Assembly: GCA_022495005.1 (NCBI GenBank)
Contig: JAGYXB010000051.1
Coordinates: 806,001-870,000, forward strand
Length of the DNA: 64,000 bases
Direction of reading: 5' to 3'
DNA from: Rhyacophila brunnea
Taxonomy: Eukaryota; Arthropoda; Insecta; Trichoptera; Rhyacophilidae
Positions 36,351-48,660 of this stretch are shown here, piece after piece. The position numbers and the translations under genes are program-made. How positions within the stretch are numbered: position 1 is the stretch's first letter; the number at the start of each line of letters is the position of its first letter. The notes beneath the pieces are model-generated. The model was not told where the DNA came from and ran no database searches. It saw nothing but the letters and a program-made list of their open reading frames with translations.

Positions 36351-36589
36351 ATTAAACTACCTATTTAAATGTTATTTTAACAATTTCTTTATAATAAAAT
36401 TATTCAATTTACGTTGTGCCGTTTGCATACTTTTACCATTGTATGACAATAAAAAATATTTCAATTTCTAAAAAACTAATTTTTTATAAAATGGCGATTT
36501 TCGTAACTGTCATTATATTTTGATATCATGTTATTTTGACTTTACATAGATTGTACCATTCTATACATCTCGGGCCAAGAAGAATTTCA

Positions 36590-37620
36590 TATATATTGGC
36601 TAGATATTAAGTATAAGTATCTCTTCTTTGTGTGCCATTTCCGTTATCAGACGTCGGCGATGAATTTGGCCATTTGCCCCCTGTCCGTCGCTGCTCTGAA
36701 TAGGGATGGAGTGCTGAGCTCAAACCAGTCCCTAAGGTTTTTGAGCCAAGACGTTCTTCTTCTACCAGGGCCTCGCTTACCGGAGATCTTCCCTTGAATG
36801 ATGAGATGTAGAAGGCGATACTTCTCGGGATGCCGCATGATGTGGCCAAAGTATGCCAGTTTCCTGGTTTTTATTAGTTTGACTATTTCTTTGGTCTTTT
36901 TCATCCTTGACATCATCACCTCGACATTTGTAACTTTGTCCTTCCAGCTGATACGAAGCATGCGCCTATACACCCACATTTCAAAAGCTTCAAGATTTTT
37001 GAGAATCGTTTCTGTGAGCGTCCAAGCCTCTACTCCATATAAGAGGACCGAGAAGACGTAGCATCTCACCATTCTAGTTCTGATTCCCAGGTAAACGCCA
37101 CCCTGGCTTTCTCTATTCGGCATCTCAATTCCGTGGTATGGTTCCAGTCATCATCCAGAGTGCAACCCAAGTATATAATGGAATGTGTTCTCTCTAATGG
37201 GACTCCATTCACTATGCACGTTCTGTCATATATATGGGACTTACTTACACTCATGTATTTTGTCTTTTTAATGTTCAGATTGAGACCGTATTTATCACAG
37301 GCCTCCGTTACCTTGTTAATGAGAGTTTGTAAGCCTTCTCGACTATCTGCGATGAGCACTGTGTCATCTGCATACCACAAGTTATTGACAAGGACTCCAT
37401 TTACTTTGATCCCTTCTTTTGATCCCAGCAGTGCTTCGTCAATTTTTTTTTCAGAATATATGTTGAAGATCATCGGGGATAGTATGCAGCCTTGTCTCAC
37501 TCCTCTTTGAATTTCGATGCTTTCTGTCATTTTGTTGCTGACTTTAATGGCGGCTTTCTGTTGCCAGTAAAGGTTTGCAACAAGCCGTAGGTCTTTATAA
37601 GTATATATGTTATAAAATTG
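36590..37620 (-). pseudogene. LINE reverse transcriptase, C-terminal 60 percent, frameshifted
   Basis: The minus strand from about 37620 encodes DLRLVANLYWQQKAAIKV, GVRQGCILSPMIFNIYSE and LWYADDTVLIADSREGLQTL (catalytic YADD), then KYGLNLNIKKTKYMSVSK and IIYLGCTLDDD. A frameshift and small deletion near 37095 interrupt it. It resumes LGIRTRMVRCYVFSVLLYG, EAWTLTETILKNLEAFEMWV, RKLAYFGHIMRHPEKY, RGPGRRRTSWLKNLRDWF and FIADV-stop at about 36647. This is a non-LTR endonuclease-reverse transcriptase that copies its own RNA at a nick. The endonuclease is lost by 5' truncation, a standard result of incomplete reverse transcription. The clade (RTE-related or similar) is not certain. It is the youngest LINE in the window. 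Confidence 0.93.
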
Positions 37621-38183
37621 TATTTTGACAATTAATATGACTTTCAAGTTTTCAATTTAATTTTCAAAATATATACATTTACACAAATAAATGGTTTAAT
37701 CTAAAATAAACACAATTACGAAAATAAATCAAAATATTATTACTAGAAATGAATCAAACAAAACCAATATGTAACATGAAATATAATAGGAATATAAAAA
37801 TGAATAACCAAAAAACCCGATTGTTTATTCAGATTGCAAATATGTTGTAATCACTGTTAATATTATAATATATTAAAACATATCATTTTAATTTGTCGTG
37901 CATAATATAATTTTGTTTTTAAATTGGCGATAATATCAACAAAAAAAATCATAGGCGTGTAAAATTCAATTTTGCTGGTACGATCAGAATCGGGTGTAAA
38001 CATTTTTTATAAAGGTCTGGATAGTATCTATAAGTAAACAAAAAGTAATAATATTATTTCCTACACAAATTTTGATAATTTAAAATGTATTAATTATTTT
38101 TACTGTTAATTCTTGGTGCAACAAAACGACATGTTATTAAAAATCAATCAAAACAATACACTCAAAACCGGTATCGTCTTGAG
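37621..38183. other. 0.56 kb with no supported feature
   Basis: AT-rich DNA upstream of the truncated LINE 5' end. Confidence 0.55.
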
Positions 38184-38544
38184 TAGGGATTGCAATGCCG
38201 ATATTATAAAAACCGGGATGCCGGTATTCATTTGTATCGGGTTTAAAAATTCAAAAAACAGTATTAAGAAAGTAGAGAGATTCAAAAAAAAAAATATCTA
38301 AAATTACTGAATTTTCTGACAAAATTAAAATAATAACACCACATATTTATTTTGAGCGGTAAAGCTCTTGATTCGTTTCTCTGGAATATTTTTTGTTGAT
38401 AAGAGCTAAAAAAAAAGCTCTCTCTCGTTGAAATAACTAGCGCGCCGTAAAAGAATTTTCTTGGTGTGGTGTTAACGAATACCGAGGTATTTAATTAAAA
38501 ATACCGGTAGGTATAGATATTTTTATTCGGTACTTTAATCCCTT
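38184..38544. mobile_element. hAT-like MITE (361 bp), diverged ends
   Basis: Left TAGGGATTGCAATGCCG faces right (reverse complement) AAGGGATTAAAGTACCG. Flanks GTCTTGAG and GTACTGAC match at 5 of 8, a possible decayed 8-bp duplication. CCGG-containing words cluster near both ends (ACCGGGATGCCGG, ATACCGGTAGG). It resembles the hAT element at 14329-15072 in style but is not a copy of it. Confidence 0.5.
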
Positions 38545-38988
38545 GTACTGACAGACACTATCAACTGATCAATTCGATTGATAATACCCGACATGGAGAA
38601 ACCAGTCAGGTGTATTGAAATAATTATGGAATAAGTACAAATAAAATTATATCAAAACCTGTTAAGAAAATATTTGTTATTAACAGTTTAAAATATGTGT
38701 AAAATAAAAAGTACCTCAGTACCTACCCAATATTAATAAGTGTGGATACTCTAAAAACTAATAAACAAACAATAACAATTTCTTTGAAACAATAAAATGG
38801 AGTTACCCGTTTCTAACTTAACATAGGTAAGTGAAAACTTGCGTATTTTTTTAATGCGCGTATACTTTTGCTCTTTCTTCAGTAGTCATGCCATCGGCAT
38901 TTTCCACACACAGCAATATAGCATAATTATCGATATGCAATAAATCGCAGCATACGTTAATTAATTACTGATGATGGAATATGTATTT

Positions 38989-39426
38989 TACAACGTTTTT
39001 AATAGCTCGTATTCTTATTTGTCCGGTGGTTGTTTATCCGGTACAAATCTTTACATTTTAAACTTTTAGAATATATCAGAACACGATGCCAGTGCATTCT
39101 TTTAATACTTTTAGCCATCTTTAAGTAGAATTGAATTAATTTTCAGTTAATTCTGTTTTGTATGAAAAGTTATTTCGGAAGAAATCCATAATCCAATCCA
39201 CTATTATTGGTTGCTACTGGGTCGTCCTAGCAACTAAATTATTAAAATATACGTGAGTTACTATGGAAATCAAAATGATACGAGTTTCAGTATTCAGTAT
39301 TTCTATATTTGTTTGTTTGTTTTTTATTTACTTCATATGAAGTACAAGTTTGAGCAAATTGAGCATAATAATTCAACAGAAAATTTAAAAACGTATATAA
39401 AAAGTTCTTTTTATCTTGTAATTATT
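38989..39426 (+). repeat. Dispersed repeat, inverted copy of 5366-5822
   Basis: Colinear with the minus strand of the left copy; homology ends at TACAACG on one side and CTTGTAATTAT on the other. Indels of a few bases separate the copies. Class unknown. Confidence 0.85.
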
Positions 39427-39986
39427 TCCAATATTTTGACTGGACACTGGCTCGTGGATGGATATCTGTTTCTAGATAGATAAATTTAAGTAGACTTGTG
39501 AACAAGCTGTTAATAATATTTCATTATTATAGTAACTCTACAATACTGATTAAATTAACTGTTATTTAGTGTAATTAAAGTAGAACAAAATTTACAAAAA
39601 TAACTTTGTTTCAAAACCACTTAGTAAAGTCTATCTGCTGTGCCTGTCTTTTGGTGTATTTATGTTACATTGTATAAACACTCTAAACGTATATTTGACG
39701 TATGCAACACCCGTAAACCAGTCAATCACACAGTTTAACCATACATTCAAGATACTTCATTTCAATAATGTGTTTCTTGGTAATTGATAACATTATCAAA
39801 TCACGGCATAAGAGCATCATACATAAAACAGTAAAAACTGCTAAAATTGAAATACCATCTACGCTTGCATAATTCTACGTCATATTCACGTTATATGTAA
39901 AGTCTTATTTTGCACTATGCGAGGAAAATATCAAAGCGAGACAGCATGTTTATTCCACCTAAGTGCCCTCCTAAATCGAATTGAGA

Positions 39987-40030
39987 TAGTTACTATGCTT
40001 TGACCAAATACGGTCAAAGCATAGTAACTA
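39987..40030. repeat. Perfect 19-bp hairpin with 6-base loop
   Basis: TAGTTACTATGCTTTGACC, loop AAATAC, then the exact inverse complement. It could be a miniature element remnant or a structured RNA segment. No T-run follows, and terminator logic does not apply in this genome. Confidence 0.95.
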
Positions 40031-40659
40031 CTCACCTTAACTTTTAGGTACAATCCTAATTTATTATAAGCATGTATTTATTATGCCGGCACTCCATTGG
40101 TGAGCCAAAAGTCCGAGGACAATAAATCGTCCGATTTGTCTATGCTCTGCTACTGATCAACGAACGAATAAAAAAGTCGAGCTGTCAAAAGTCAAAAGTT
40201 GCGATTATCGTAGTGTCTTCCGATAATCCTACAATTTTGTGTTATTTATATGTATTTTAAATGTATAAAATAATATAGTAGTGAAAACAACACAAGTTTT
40301 ATGTTTTCTTTTATGAATTTAGGTACCTAATAAATACAAATAAAAAAGTAATTGATAAATCTCTAATTTTCTAATGTGTAAATTAACAAATTAATCAATA
40401 AAAATGTTAAAAATAATTACTGATTTTTTCGGTCCGAATGATTGATTGCGTTTAATGTCAAATCGAATTTAAGTAGTGATCGACGGACGAAGTCTGGCAA
40501 TTCGGAGAGTAAAATATCAAACGTGTTTGAAATCCAACGAGCCTGGTCTGCGGATTTAAAAGTCCGCAGATCTGGGGTGCTCCACGCGAAAAAAAGTCCG
40601 AATACTGTAAATCGTCTGATTTGCATGCCAATAGTGCACAGGCTTTATATTACATTATT

Positions 40660-43040
40660 TTTTTAATATCATCACTCAATGTAGGTAATAACTAATAACA
40701 TAATAATTATTATTTTAAAAAAATGTGAGTATGTTAGTTAAAATAGCGCTTCACCTTGTTGAATTAATAATGATTATCACTGATGAAATTAATTTATAAA
40801 GAATCAATCGCAATGTAATTTTCTGTACACATTTAATATTTAGCGTGAATAATAATCAACACACATGGTAATTAATATTTTTCCCCATGGAATTGTAAAC
40901 CTTGGCTTTAAAAGATAATATGTGCATAAATTTATTTCTAGTACAAATAAGTCTGTCTTTCCGGCATCATTACTTTATAAGTTATATAATAAAATAAACT
41001 AGAATCAAATCACATCATGCCATATTTTTCTTAGCCTATGGACGCCACTGACGCGACGTCGTCGACTGAACGACTGGGCGACGGACATCTAGGACTATTA
41101 TGTAAATACAACAACAACAAAAAATCCATTTTAAAATATTAATTGTAAATATTTGAAATAAAATCTGCGCACATATCTTAAAATTTCAATGGGGGAAGTC
41201 TTTATTTGTTTTTATAAACAGTTTTGACTAAACTTGTTTGTTAAAACTTTAAATCTACTACAATTCAACAATGTTGACGCACGTTATGCATGTCATTGAT
41301 ATGGTGAAACCCAGGCGTCCGCCGTTCAATTATATATCATCCAGTTATCCTGGAGTCCAGACGGCGGCACAAAATCGTCTCAGGACTCCAAAGAACACAT
41401 TACGCTGCAAATCTCAAATGTATCCAGTTGCAATGTAGCAAGAACCAGCACAGTTCACGTGAATTTGGTGAAAATGTTTGCGCCGTGATTCCCAAAATAT
41501 GAGATTGTTAAGACGTTAGAATAACAAATTATTCGAACAGAAAGATTTTAAATAAATCCCCTTTACTTAAAGATATTACAATAACATTAGGTACCTATCT
41601 ACATACACTGTGTTACATTGATAACACACTGTAGGTATCTCGTCAATCCATAGAGCTCTTTTAACTAATTAATTCACATTTCATAATAAAACATATTCCG
41701 TTTACGCATACTTGTCAATTTGCGTAACAACTTATCAGGCTACTATATTTTTTTCATTGCAACACTTTTTATCGCTAAACAAGAAAAACAGGTAAATTAT
41801 GCACTAATTCTCGCTAAGTATTTGATAAAAATTGTTCACAAAATGGCATTGGCTTTAATTTAATTTCATGTATCATTGTCATTACCATCACTATTATAGT
41901 AATCTCATTACAGGTAGGGAAATACTACATTATATTATAACATTGAAAATCAAAATAAACAATGATCGCGTATGTACTAAAACAATTTTATTGATGCCGC
42001 AATTTTTGTGTAGGTAAATAAAAACTAGAGTTACCTACCTTGTTGAGCTGCATCTAATTGAATAATAGGCGAACACGTATAATTAACGTTTAATTAATAG
42101 GATTAAAATATAGTTTGTCCGTATGAAATTGTTCAATATTTTTATATTCTTAAAAGTTAAAATTTCACGGATTATAAATATATAATATATCCGCAACAAA
42201 ATCATGATTACATGCCTTTATCAAACAACCTAATATGTATAGCATATTGCAGTTAAACTAATTATATTTGTTACACAGAGAAATTTATTATATTTAATAA
42301 GATATAATAACTAATAATATGTTAGTATAAACAAATTATAAACAATTTTTAAATAACATAAAAGATAATTTATTATTACATCACTGAAGTTTCGCAGGTA
42401 CTTATACAAAATTATTCTGGTAGATTCCTAAACGAGATTTTTTGCATAACTGAAGAGTTCTAGTTTGATTTAAAATAAAGAGTCAGGCTTGGTTTCGTCA
42501 CTAAGTGATAGACAGAGAGGGATGAGCAAATTGGTGACGATGGATGCATGCTGATGCTGTCACTCCTTGTGACGACAGGTGGGGGAACTCCAGGATATGA
42601 GGATGGAGAGGGGAGATGTCCTCTTGAACGTCACGCCAGGCACCGCTCTGAATTGTTTGAACATTTTAATACCAACATTATCTGCTTAATAAGTAAAGCG
42701 TACCTTTAGAATCAGGTGGTGATGCCGCAACGTTCTTTCATATATGAAATAATTCTAATCGGTTGAATGGATACTGTACAAATAAATCAGATCGCATTGC
42801 AGCAATCGTTTCATAAAAAAATCAATATTCATTTTCAAATACTATTTGGAAATGTCATGAAAAACTATATATTTTTTTTTAATATAGTTCACTATAAATA
42901 TACTTCTAATTAAAATCGATATTTTTATTGGGAAAAACCAATGTCTAAAAAAAGTGTTAGAAATATACATTGGGCCGAAATGTCCATTGGCGAGTTAAAA
43001 TAATCGTTGAACGACTGCAGTCATATCAGTAATCCGATTG
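40660..43040. other. 2.4 kb with no supported gene
   Basis: AT-rich. Near 41041-41048 GCCACTGACGCGACG resembles a hAT end without partner. 42500-42650 is GC-richer (TGACGACAGGTGGGGGAACT) but has no recognisable frame. Confidence 0.5.
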
Positions 43041-43044
43041 GTAA

Positions 43045-43200
43045 ATCGTAGGGCTGCACTAAAAGTTGTTGGATGGACGAACTGATGAAAATCGACGGAA
43101 ATACGTGACATCGAAAACCTAAGGAGCGAAAGAGGAAAAGAAAGGAGCTATCATGAGGATTTTTCCAGCAATAAATCAATCCTAGCTGATGAAATGAAGC
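43045..43200 (+). pseudogene. RTE LINE 3' fragment
   Basis: Mixed frames encode WTDELMKIDGNT, HRKPKERKRKRKEL and FFQQ, which parallels the RTE C-terminal pattern RW.D.L...AG.....A.DR..W..L...F.QQW. It is heavily decayed. Confidence 0.55.
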
Positions 43201-43209
43201 TGACTGAAA

Positions 43210-44940
43210 AATATTACACAATTATAACGATTTAATTTTAATCGACAACGAAATAAAACTATTGATTTTAGCACGATGCATGTTTTAAAAATAACTTAAA
43301 ACCAATTACCTTTGTAAAATATAATAATAAAATTTACAATATTGCATCACAATTTTCACAATTCTTTTCTTTTACATTTCTTTATAATATTATCTCGCAT
43401 ATAAAAACATGATTTTATTGTCAAAGGGACGTATTAAAGCCCTAAAATAATGGCAGCATTCCAAAGTGAAATTTTATTTCGTTTATTTGCAATACAAGTT
43501 TCCTCTTAACTCTTTTATTTTCATCAGCTTTGAACACGTTTTACTTACCAGTATATTTACTTATTTTGTAAGCGATAACACGAATGTGAAACCTCTTTTA
43601 ATAAAATACTAGTCTGTAATTTCCTGCCATAAAACATCTATCATCCAACCCATTATAAGTATACAACATAAAATGTTATTTTATATTTTTATAAGATTAT
43701 ATTATATACATATTGCTAACAATATGGAAAGCCTTCAAAAAAGGACCAAAACTATTACTAAAACTTTTACGTTTAAGTTTATGTAATGTAATAATTATTA
43801 TTGAATATTTTATGAGATGGAAAAGAGCCATATAATGTGGAAAACTGAAGATTTCTATGTTCGTTCATAAGCGGAGGATATGATCTTCCACTTAGTAAGA
43901 TTATAAGGAAAGGGATAGTTCTTACTAATAATACTTAGTAATACTTGATACAGCTCACCATATAAACGAAACACGTGTCGTTAATAATTTTATATTGTAT
44001 TTGGTGAATACCATCGTAAATTGAATTATTGTCATTTGGATGTTTTTTTTTTATATAATCAATAACAACAATCAATAATAATATTACCCATTAGGTAGTA
44101 CTATTTGTTTTTATACATAATAGGTAGGAACTGTCATAAGACTCATAAGCTAATAACCATATCTTAATAATTGGAAAAATCCGTCAATAATAATATGATT
44201 ACGTATAATCTTGAAACTAACATTTATTAGTTAATATCAGAATGGATCAAAGCAAATTAATACGGTACGCTAATGATCCTAGTAGATGCGGTGTTTCCTC
44301 AAATGTGGTACGCGTACCACTGCTATTACTTATAAGTAATATATGCGAAGGATTTAAAGTGGTATGTGGTTGAACTTTTGTTTAGTAAAACATGTTTCCC
44401 TTATCTGACAGCTTTAGAGCGAAATTATTTATAACAAAAATTTTAGTAAATATCATTATGCATCATAATGAACTGTTACAATCGTTATAAAACCCTTCAT
44501 GACATCAATGTTTTTGTTGACAAAATTGAAGTTCGCTAGTGTAAGCTGCAAATCCGTCTCTAAAGAAGTATAATCACGTAGTAAGTTTGGGAAGCACTGC
44601 CGTAGTATATTACAGTTAAATTAAATTATTTTACCTTTATTCATTGTCATTATCATGATGAAAATTTAATTTATTGCAATCGACATTTTGCCATTTTATG
44701 GAATTTAATGACATACAATGAATGATAGGTATATCACAAAATAATAATGAAAAATGATATATTTTGAATGAATGTTTAATGACTTTTTTGGTAATTTTTT
44801 TTAGTCAGATATGCGGAAAAATGATTTAATTGCTAATAAAAATGAATGTGTAGATATTCAGGCTTCATAACTCGAAGAACAGACAGAGCATTTTCGGACA
44901 AATCACACATCGCAGTAACACCTGTAGTATATTAAAATAG
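43210..44940. other. 1.7 kb with no supported feature
   Basis: Very AT-rich; no exon, paired ends or SINE head seen. Confidence 0.6.
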
Positions 44941-44944
44941 CTAA

Positions 44945-45070
44945 GTAAAAGCCCCTTGGATCGACGAGATGAATCAAGTTTAGCGGAAGTACACTATGCA
45001 ACAGAAGACTGAAGACCATGAGGAGTGCAGACGGAGAGGCCTTCAACCAGCAATGGCTGACATGATAATG
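44945..45070 (+). pseudogene. RTE LINE 3' fragment
   Basis: PWIDEMNQV, then TEDHEECRRRGLQPAMADMI aligns with the end of the RTE copy at 17310-17440 (DRWIDEMIKF, RGLHPAVNR). It stops just where the 3' simple tail would begin. Confidence 0.62.
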
Positions 45071-45218
45071 CTAACATTGATTTATTGTCAGACTTTCAAG
45101 TTGAAAATGCGTGAAAAAAAATATCAATATATAATGTACATTTAGAAAAGTTCAATATTAACAAAATATTTCAACAGAATAATCATAATTTAAATAATAA
45201 ATTTGATTATGATAATAA

Positions 45219-45428
45219 AGCGCCCGCAACGAATGAGTGGTATAACTGTCCGCTCATAAACTCGTGGATTTCAGGTTTGAATTCGAATCCCGGGTCTGGA
45301 AAATTCACATGTTATTTTTCAAAGAGTGTTTAAACCTAGAGCATGGGCATAATGGTTGAGCAAGTTTAGTGGTTAACATTCATTTCTCGTTAAAGCAAAA
45401 TCTGTTAAGAAACCTCTTCGAGGCGACC
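45219..45428 (+). repeat. tRNA-derived SINE family B, copy 1
   Basis: The head GCGCCCGCAACGAATGAGTG is followed by a B box TTGAATTCGAATCCCGGG. Its body AAATTCACATGTTATTTTTC, GGTTGAGCAAGT and CATTTCTCG is shared base for base in places with the copy at 53862-54058. The body ends CTGTTAAGAAACCTCTTCGA. The shared body beyond the tRNA part shows a true SINE rather than a tRNA gene. Confidence 0.83.
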
Positions 45429-47331
45429 AAAATACATATTGGATTTTTTAGGCAATGAATGAAAAAAAATATGAAAGCTATATATTCAAACATCTTTAAG
45501 CGAAAATAAACTCTGTTTTGCCACTCCCGAAAAATCGACTTTTTGTAGATACGTTGTTGTGTTAATTACGGGACGGTATAATAGAATCGTTCCATTAATA
45601 CTAATGTTAAATCGAAATTAAAAATCAAAACATAAATTGTATTTAGTTCACTATTGTGCTAATAATTAGCGGTTACCAAGTTGAACATTTTTCTTGACAA
45701 ATCCGGCATTTTTAATGGGCCGCTAGCTTTTTGACTATGACGTTTAATCCAAAGTTTTTTGACACCGCTATTTGCTTAAAACTTTTCATAAAAATCTATA
45801 ACTTTAGACCAGATTCCTTTAAAAATCAGCTTAGCAATAAAAAACATATTACAATATTTAAGTGACTATCAAATTTTATATCTACATTAATAGTATTTAG
45901 TCTATGCGTAATTTATTAGTTGGGAACACAGAACAGATAATAAATAGAATACCAATAGTCTATATTCAATACGCCGCATGGTGAAGCAGGCTTTTGAATG
46001 TGTGAGTGTCCTACGAAAATGAAGCACGCATTATGCACGTGCAATAGTGTATGTAATACACCAACATTAAATGAGCGTAAATGCATAAACCGAGAGCAGT
46101 TTTTAGTATTCGACGTTAAACGTATTCTAGACACGTGTGTAAGTTTAACCCGGATTAATCCTTACTTGAGTCGGTTACCTGCTATCGCCTTACCCGTTGT
46201 GTATTTCAGTTCCCATTATTTCTGAGTTCCCTGGTTGGGAAACAATAAATTCTTCTTTTTTAATCCTGTAAAAATCTACATTTTTTTCTGATACCTAGCT
46301 TTTTTCTTGTATCTTCATATCTGAAATATTCTTGTGAATGACAGTTTGCAACATTACTAATAATACGTACATTTAACTACTTCAATACTGTGAATACCTA
46401 TATAAATATTGTTTATCATATCAATTATCTTGTACAGTAACACTAATCATGAATAGAGTAAATGGATAGTAGGTACATTATCCGTTTAATTGATTTACAC
46501 AACACGCACCAATCAATTAATTAGTCTGCTCATTCTTTTTATACACACAGATGTCTGTAACAGTAGTAAATGATTACATAAATGAAAACATTATATAAAT
46601 TCTATTCTCAACTGAAAGTCGATCAAACACCGTCTGGGTGTAGACGAACAAACATATTATTTCCGTGTCATATTAATATGGCAAACAGGCACACAATTTG
46701 GAAGAAATTGGGACATTATCCCAGAAACTATACTAAAGTGCGTAATCACCGGTTATCCCTAACTATACATCTACATGAAAATTTTAGACGGAAAAAAAAG
46801 AAAAATAATAATGCAACTAGACGGATTTTGTGCTGGTTGATAGTGGGTGGTTACTCTCTATAGGGGAGGTAAAGGCCGAATTTGGTTAATATATTAACCA
46901 CTCACATAATGGTCTGTAATTTCAAATCTGGTTATGGTAATGACACTCATAGTATTTCAAAAGTTTGTCAAGAATGCTCTTTGGTTAATACAAAGTCTAA
47001 CCGACATGAAGTTGGCATTTATTAGGGGCTGCAAATCAGTGTGTATATCGAAAAGTCAAAATATTAACCTTTGCCCATTTAGTTTTGAAGTTGACTTTAA
47101 TGTTGTTAAAAATATTTTACCATATTAATTAATATTTTGCAGCATAGTTTTTTAGTTGTTTCTATTAAGATAATAAATTTTTTATCGTAATATATTTTTA
47201 TTTTTCATGAGTACATTTGGGATCGGGAAATTTTTCAATTTATTTATTGAGACATAGTAAATTTTTGCTTTTTTATGAAATAATCCTCAACCATTTCAGA
47301 GGTCGCTATAATTTCTTCTGTTTTGTTTCAG
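45429..47331. other. 1.9 kb with no supported feature
   Basis: AT-rich. ATTATTTCTGAGTTCCCTGG at 46216-46235 is also found at 3825-3844, a 20-base match of unknown origin. No gene is seen. Confidence 0.55.
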
Positions 47332-47454
47332 AAAATATGAATAAAATTACATATACCTTTGAAGAACTTGATAATATGAATCAAGATTATATTTTTGAAC
47401 TGCTTGATAGCATAATAAATGAAAAAGCTGTTCTCGTACATATTATATTCATTG
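47332..47454 (+). CDS. Exon-like open frame of unknown function
   Basis: A good acceptor (TTCTTCTGTTTTGTTTCAG ending at 47331) precedes ATG at 47337-47339. The frame MNKITYTFEELDNMNQDYIF continues through LLDSIINEKAVLVHIIFI to a donor-like G|GTAAAT at 47454/47455. The composition is protein-like, with an acidic amphipathic first half. I do not recognise a family and find no matching next exon in phase; the next acceptor (47671) would give an early stop. It may be a chance open frame. Confidence 0.25.
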
Positions 47455-47671
47455 GTAAATGTAATGACCAAAGGAAATTTTAGTTTTTCTGAATTATTAA
47501 TAAATATTTATTTTTATTACCAAATTTACTTCATTTATATAAGTATTTCAAAATATCATAGTTCAGTTCTGAAAGCAAAAAATATATTTACCCTAGAAAG
47601 GGTATTAAGAGGAGAAATGAGTCCTCTGTCACCAGGCAAGAATTCAAGAAACACTATCTTTTACTTTACAG

Positions 47672-47795
47672 GTGGCCCGCAGGGATGACAAAACTAGAAA
47701 GGCTTTCTGAGGTCGGAGAGGACAGAAAAAGATTTCAATCCAGGTGGAAGGACATAATAAATGGCACGGGTTACCCACTGGCATAAGCCCCTCGA
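47672..47795 (+). other. Possible decayed retroelement fragment
   Basis: The frame WPAGMTKLERLSEVGEDRKR then FQSRWKDIING is less AT-rich than its surroundings and resembles the tail of LINE proteins in style (basic, WK, DR). It is too short to assign. Confidence 0.25.
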
Positions 47796-48085
47796 AGACT
47801 GGCTAAACTTACGTCTACGTTGCGATTCTTAGCCATATGGCTCCAATGGATTATATGAAAATGTATTATCCAGATTACAATATTATTTTTTCTTTTTCTT
47901 AAATGGACAGCTGATGCAAAAAATCTACAAAATTCTTACAACATGCATACTTAGTCTGGGTAACTGGCTGGCGCCGCAGGTAAACCGAAATAATTTTATT
48001 AATTTTTAGATTATACGAAATACAAAACCTAGTCTTTGAAGCAGTCTCATGCAATATTTTTTTTAACTTTCTGCTTTTTAGAACT

Positions 48086-48190
48086 ATGGTACTTATATTA
48101 GAACGCTCGTCTTTGAAACTCTTGGTATGGGTTCGATTCCGTGATTGATAAATTACATTTTTTTCAAGAAGTTTTGAGCCATACCAATAT
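48086..48190 (+). repeat. Possible tRNA-derived SINE head
   Basis: TATGGGTTCGATTCCGTG is a good B box, preceded by GAACGCTCGTCTTTGAAACT. The A box is poor. A T-rich body follows. Confidence 0.4.
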
Positions 48191-48408
48191 GTCCAATGAT
48201 CGGACGAATCGATAACATTCATTTTACATAAAGTATTTGCGTTACCCGCACCTTATGGAGCCCTATAGACTCTGAAGAAGGAGCAAAAATGGTATAAAAA
48301 AGAATTGCCCGTTACCCCTACGTTATGTCACTATAATTAAAAATCTGTGAATAACATAGATATGTAATAATATATTCGTAATAAGTGATGTTTAATAAAT
48401 TATATATG

Positions 48409-48659
48409 TGAGTACCTTGGTATCAAAGTGGGACAAACGCCACCTCCCACTAAATCCATGTTTTAATTGATTATGGTAGTGCAAGTGATGCTCTTTTCAA
48501 AAAATCTACCAAAAGTATTAAAAACGGTAGTTTTCATAGAGATTTTTGAGTTTAAAGTTGGTATGTTATATGAAAAACGAACACTTTTCACACATGTTTG
48601 TGAGTCTCCTGTAAAATTTTGTAAATGGCTTATGTCCCACTTTGATACCAAGGTACTCA
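48409..48659. mobile_element. 251-bp element with near-perfect inverted ends
   Basis: TGAGTACCTTGGTATCAAAG then TGGGACA at both ends in inverse, identical over 27 bp and extending (AACGCC against TAAGCC). The interior is AT-rich and gives antisense open frames only because of the symmetry. Target duplication is unclear (flanks TATG and TGTG). Confidence 0.85.
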
Positions 48660-48660
48660 T

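Noticed and set aside
47672..47795. Second exon joined to 47332-47454
   Set aside because: Splicing the donor at 47455 to the acceptor at 47671 gives a stop within a few codons.
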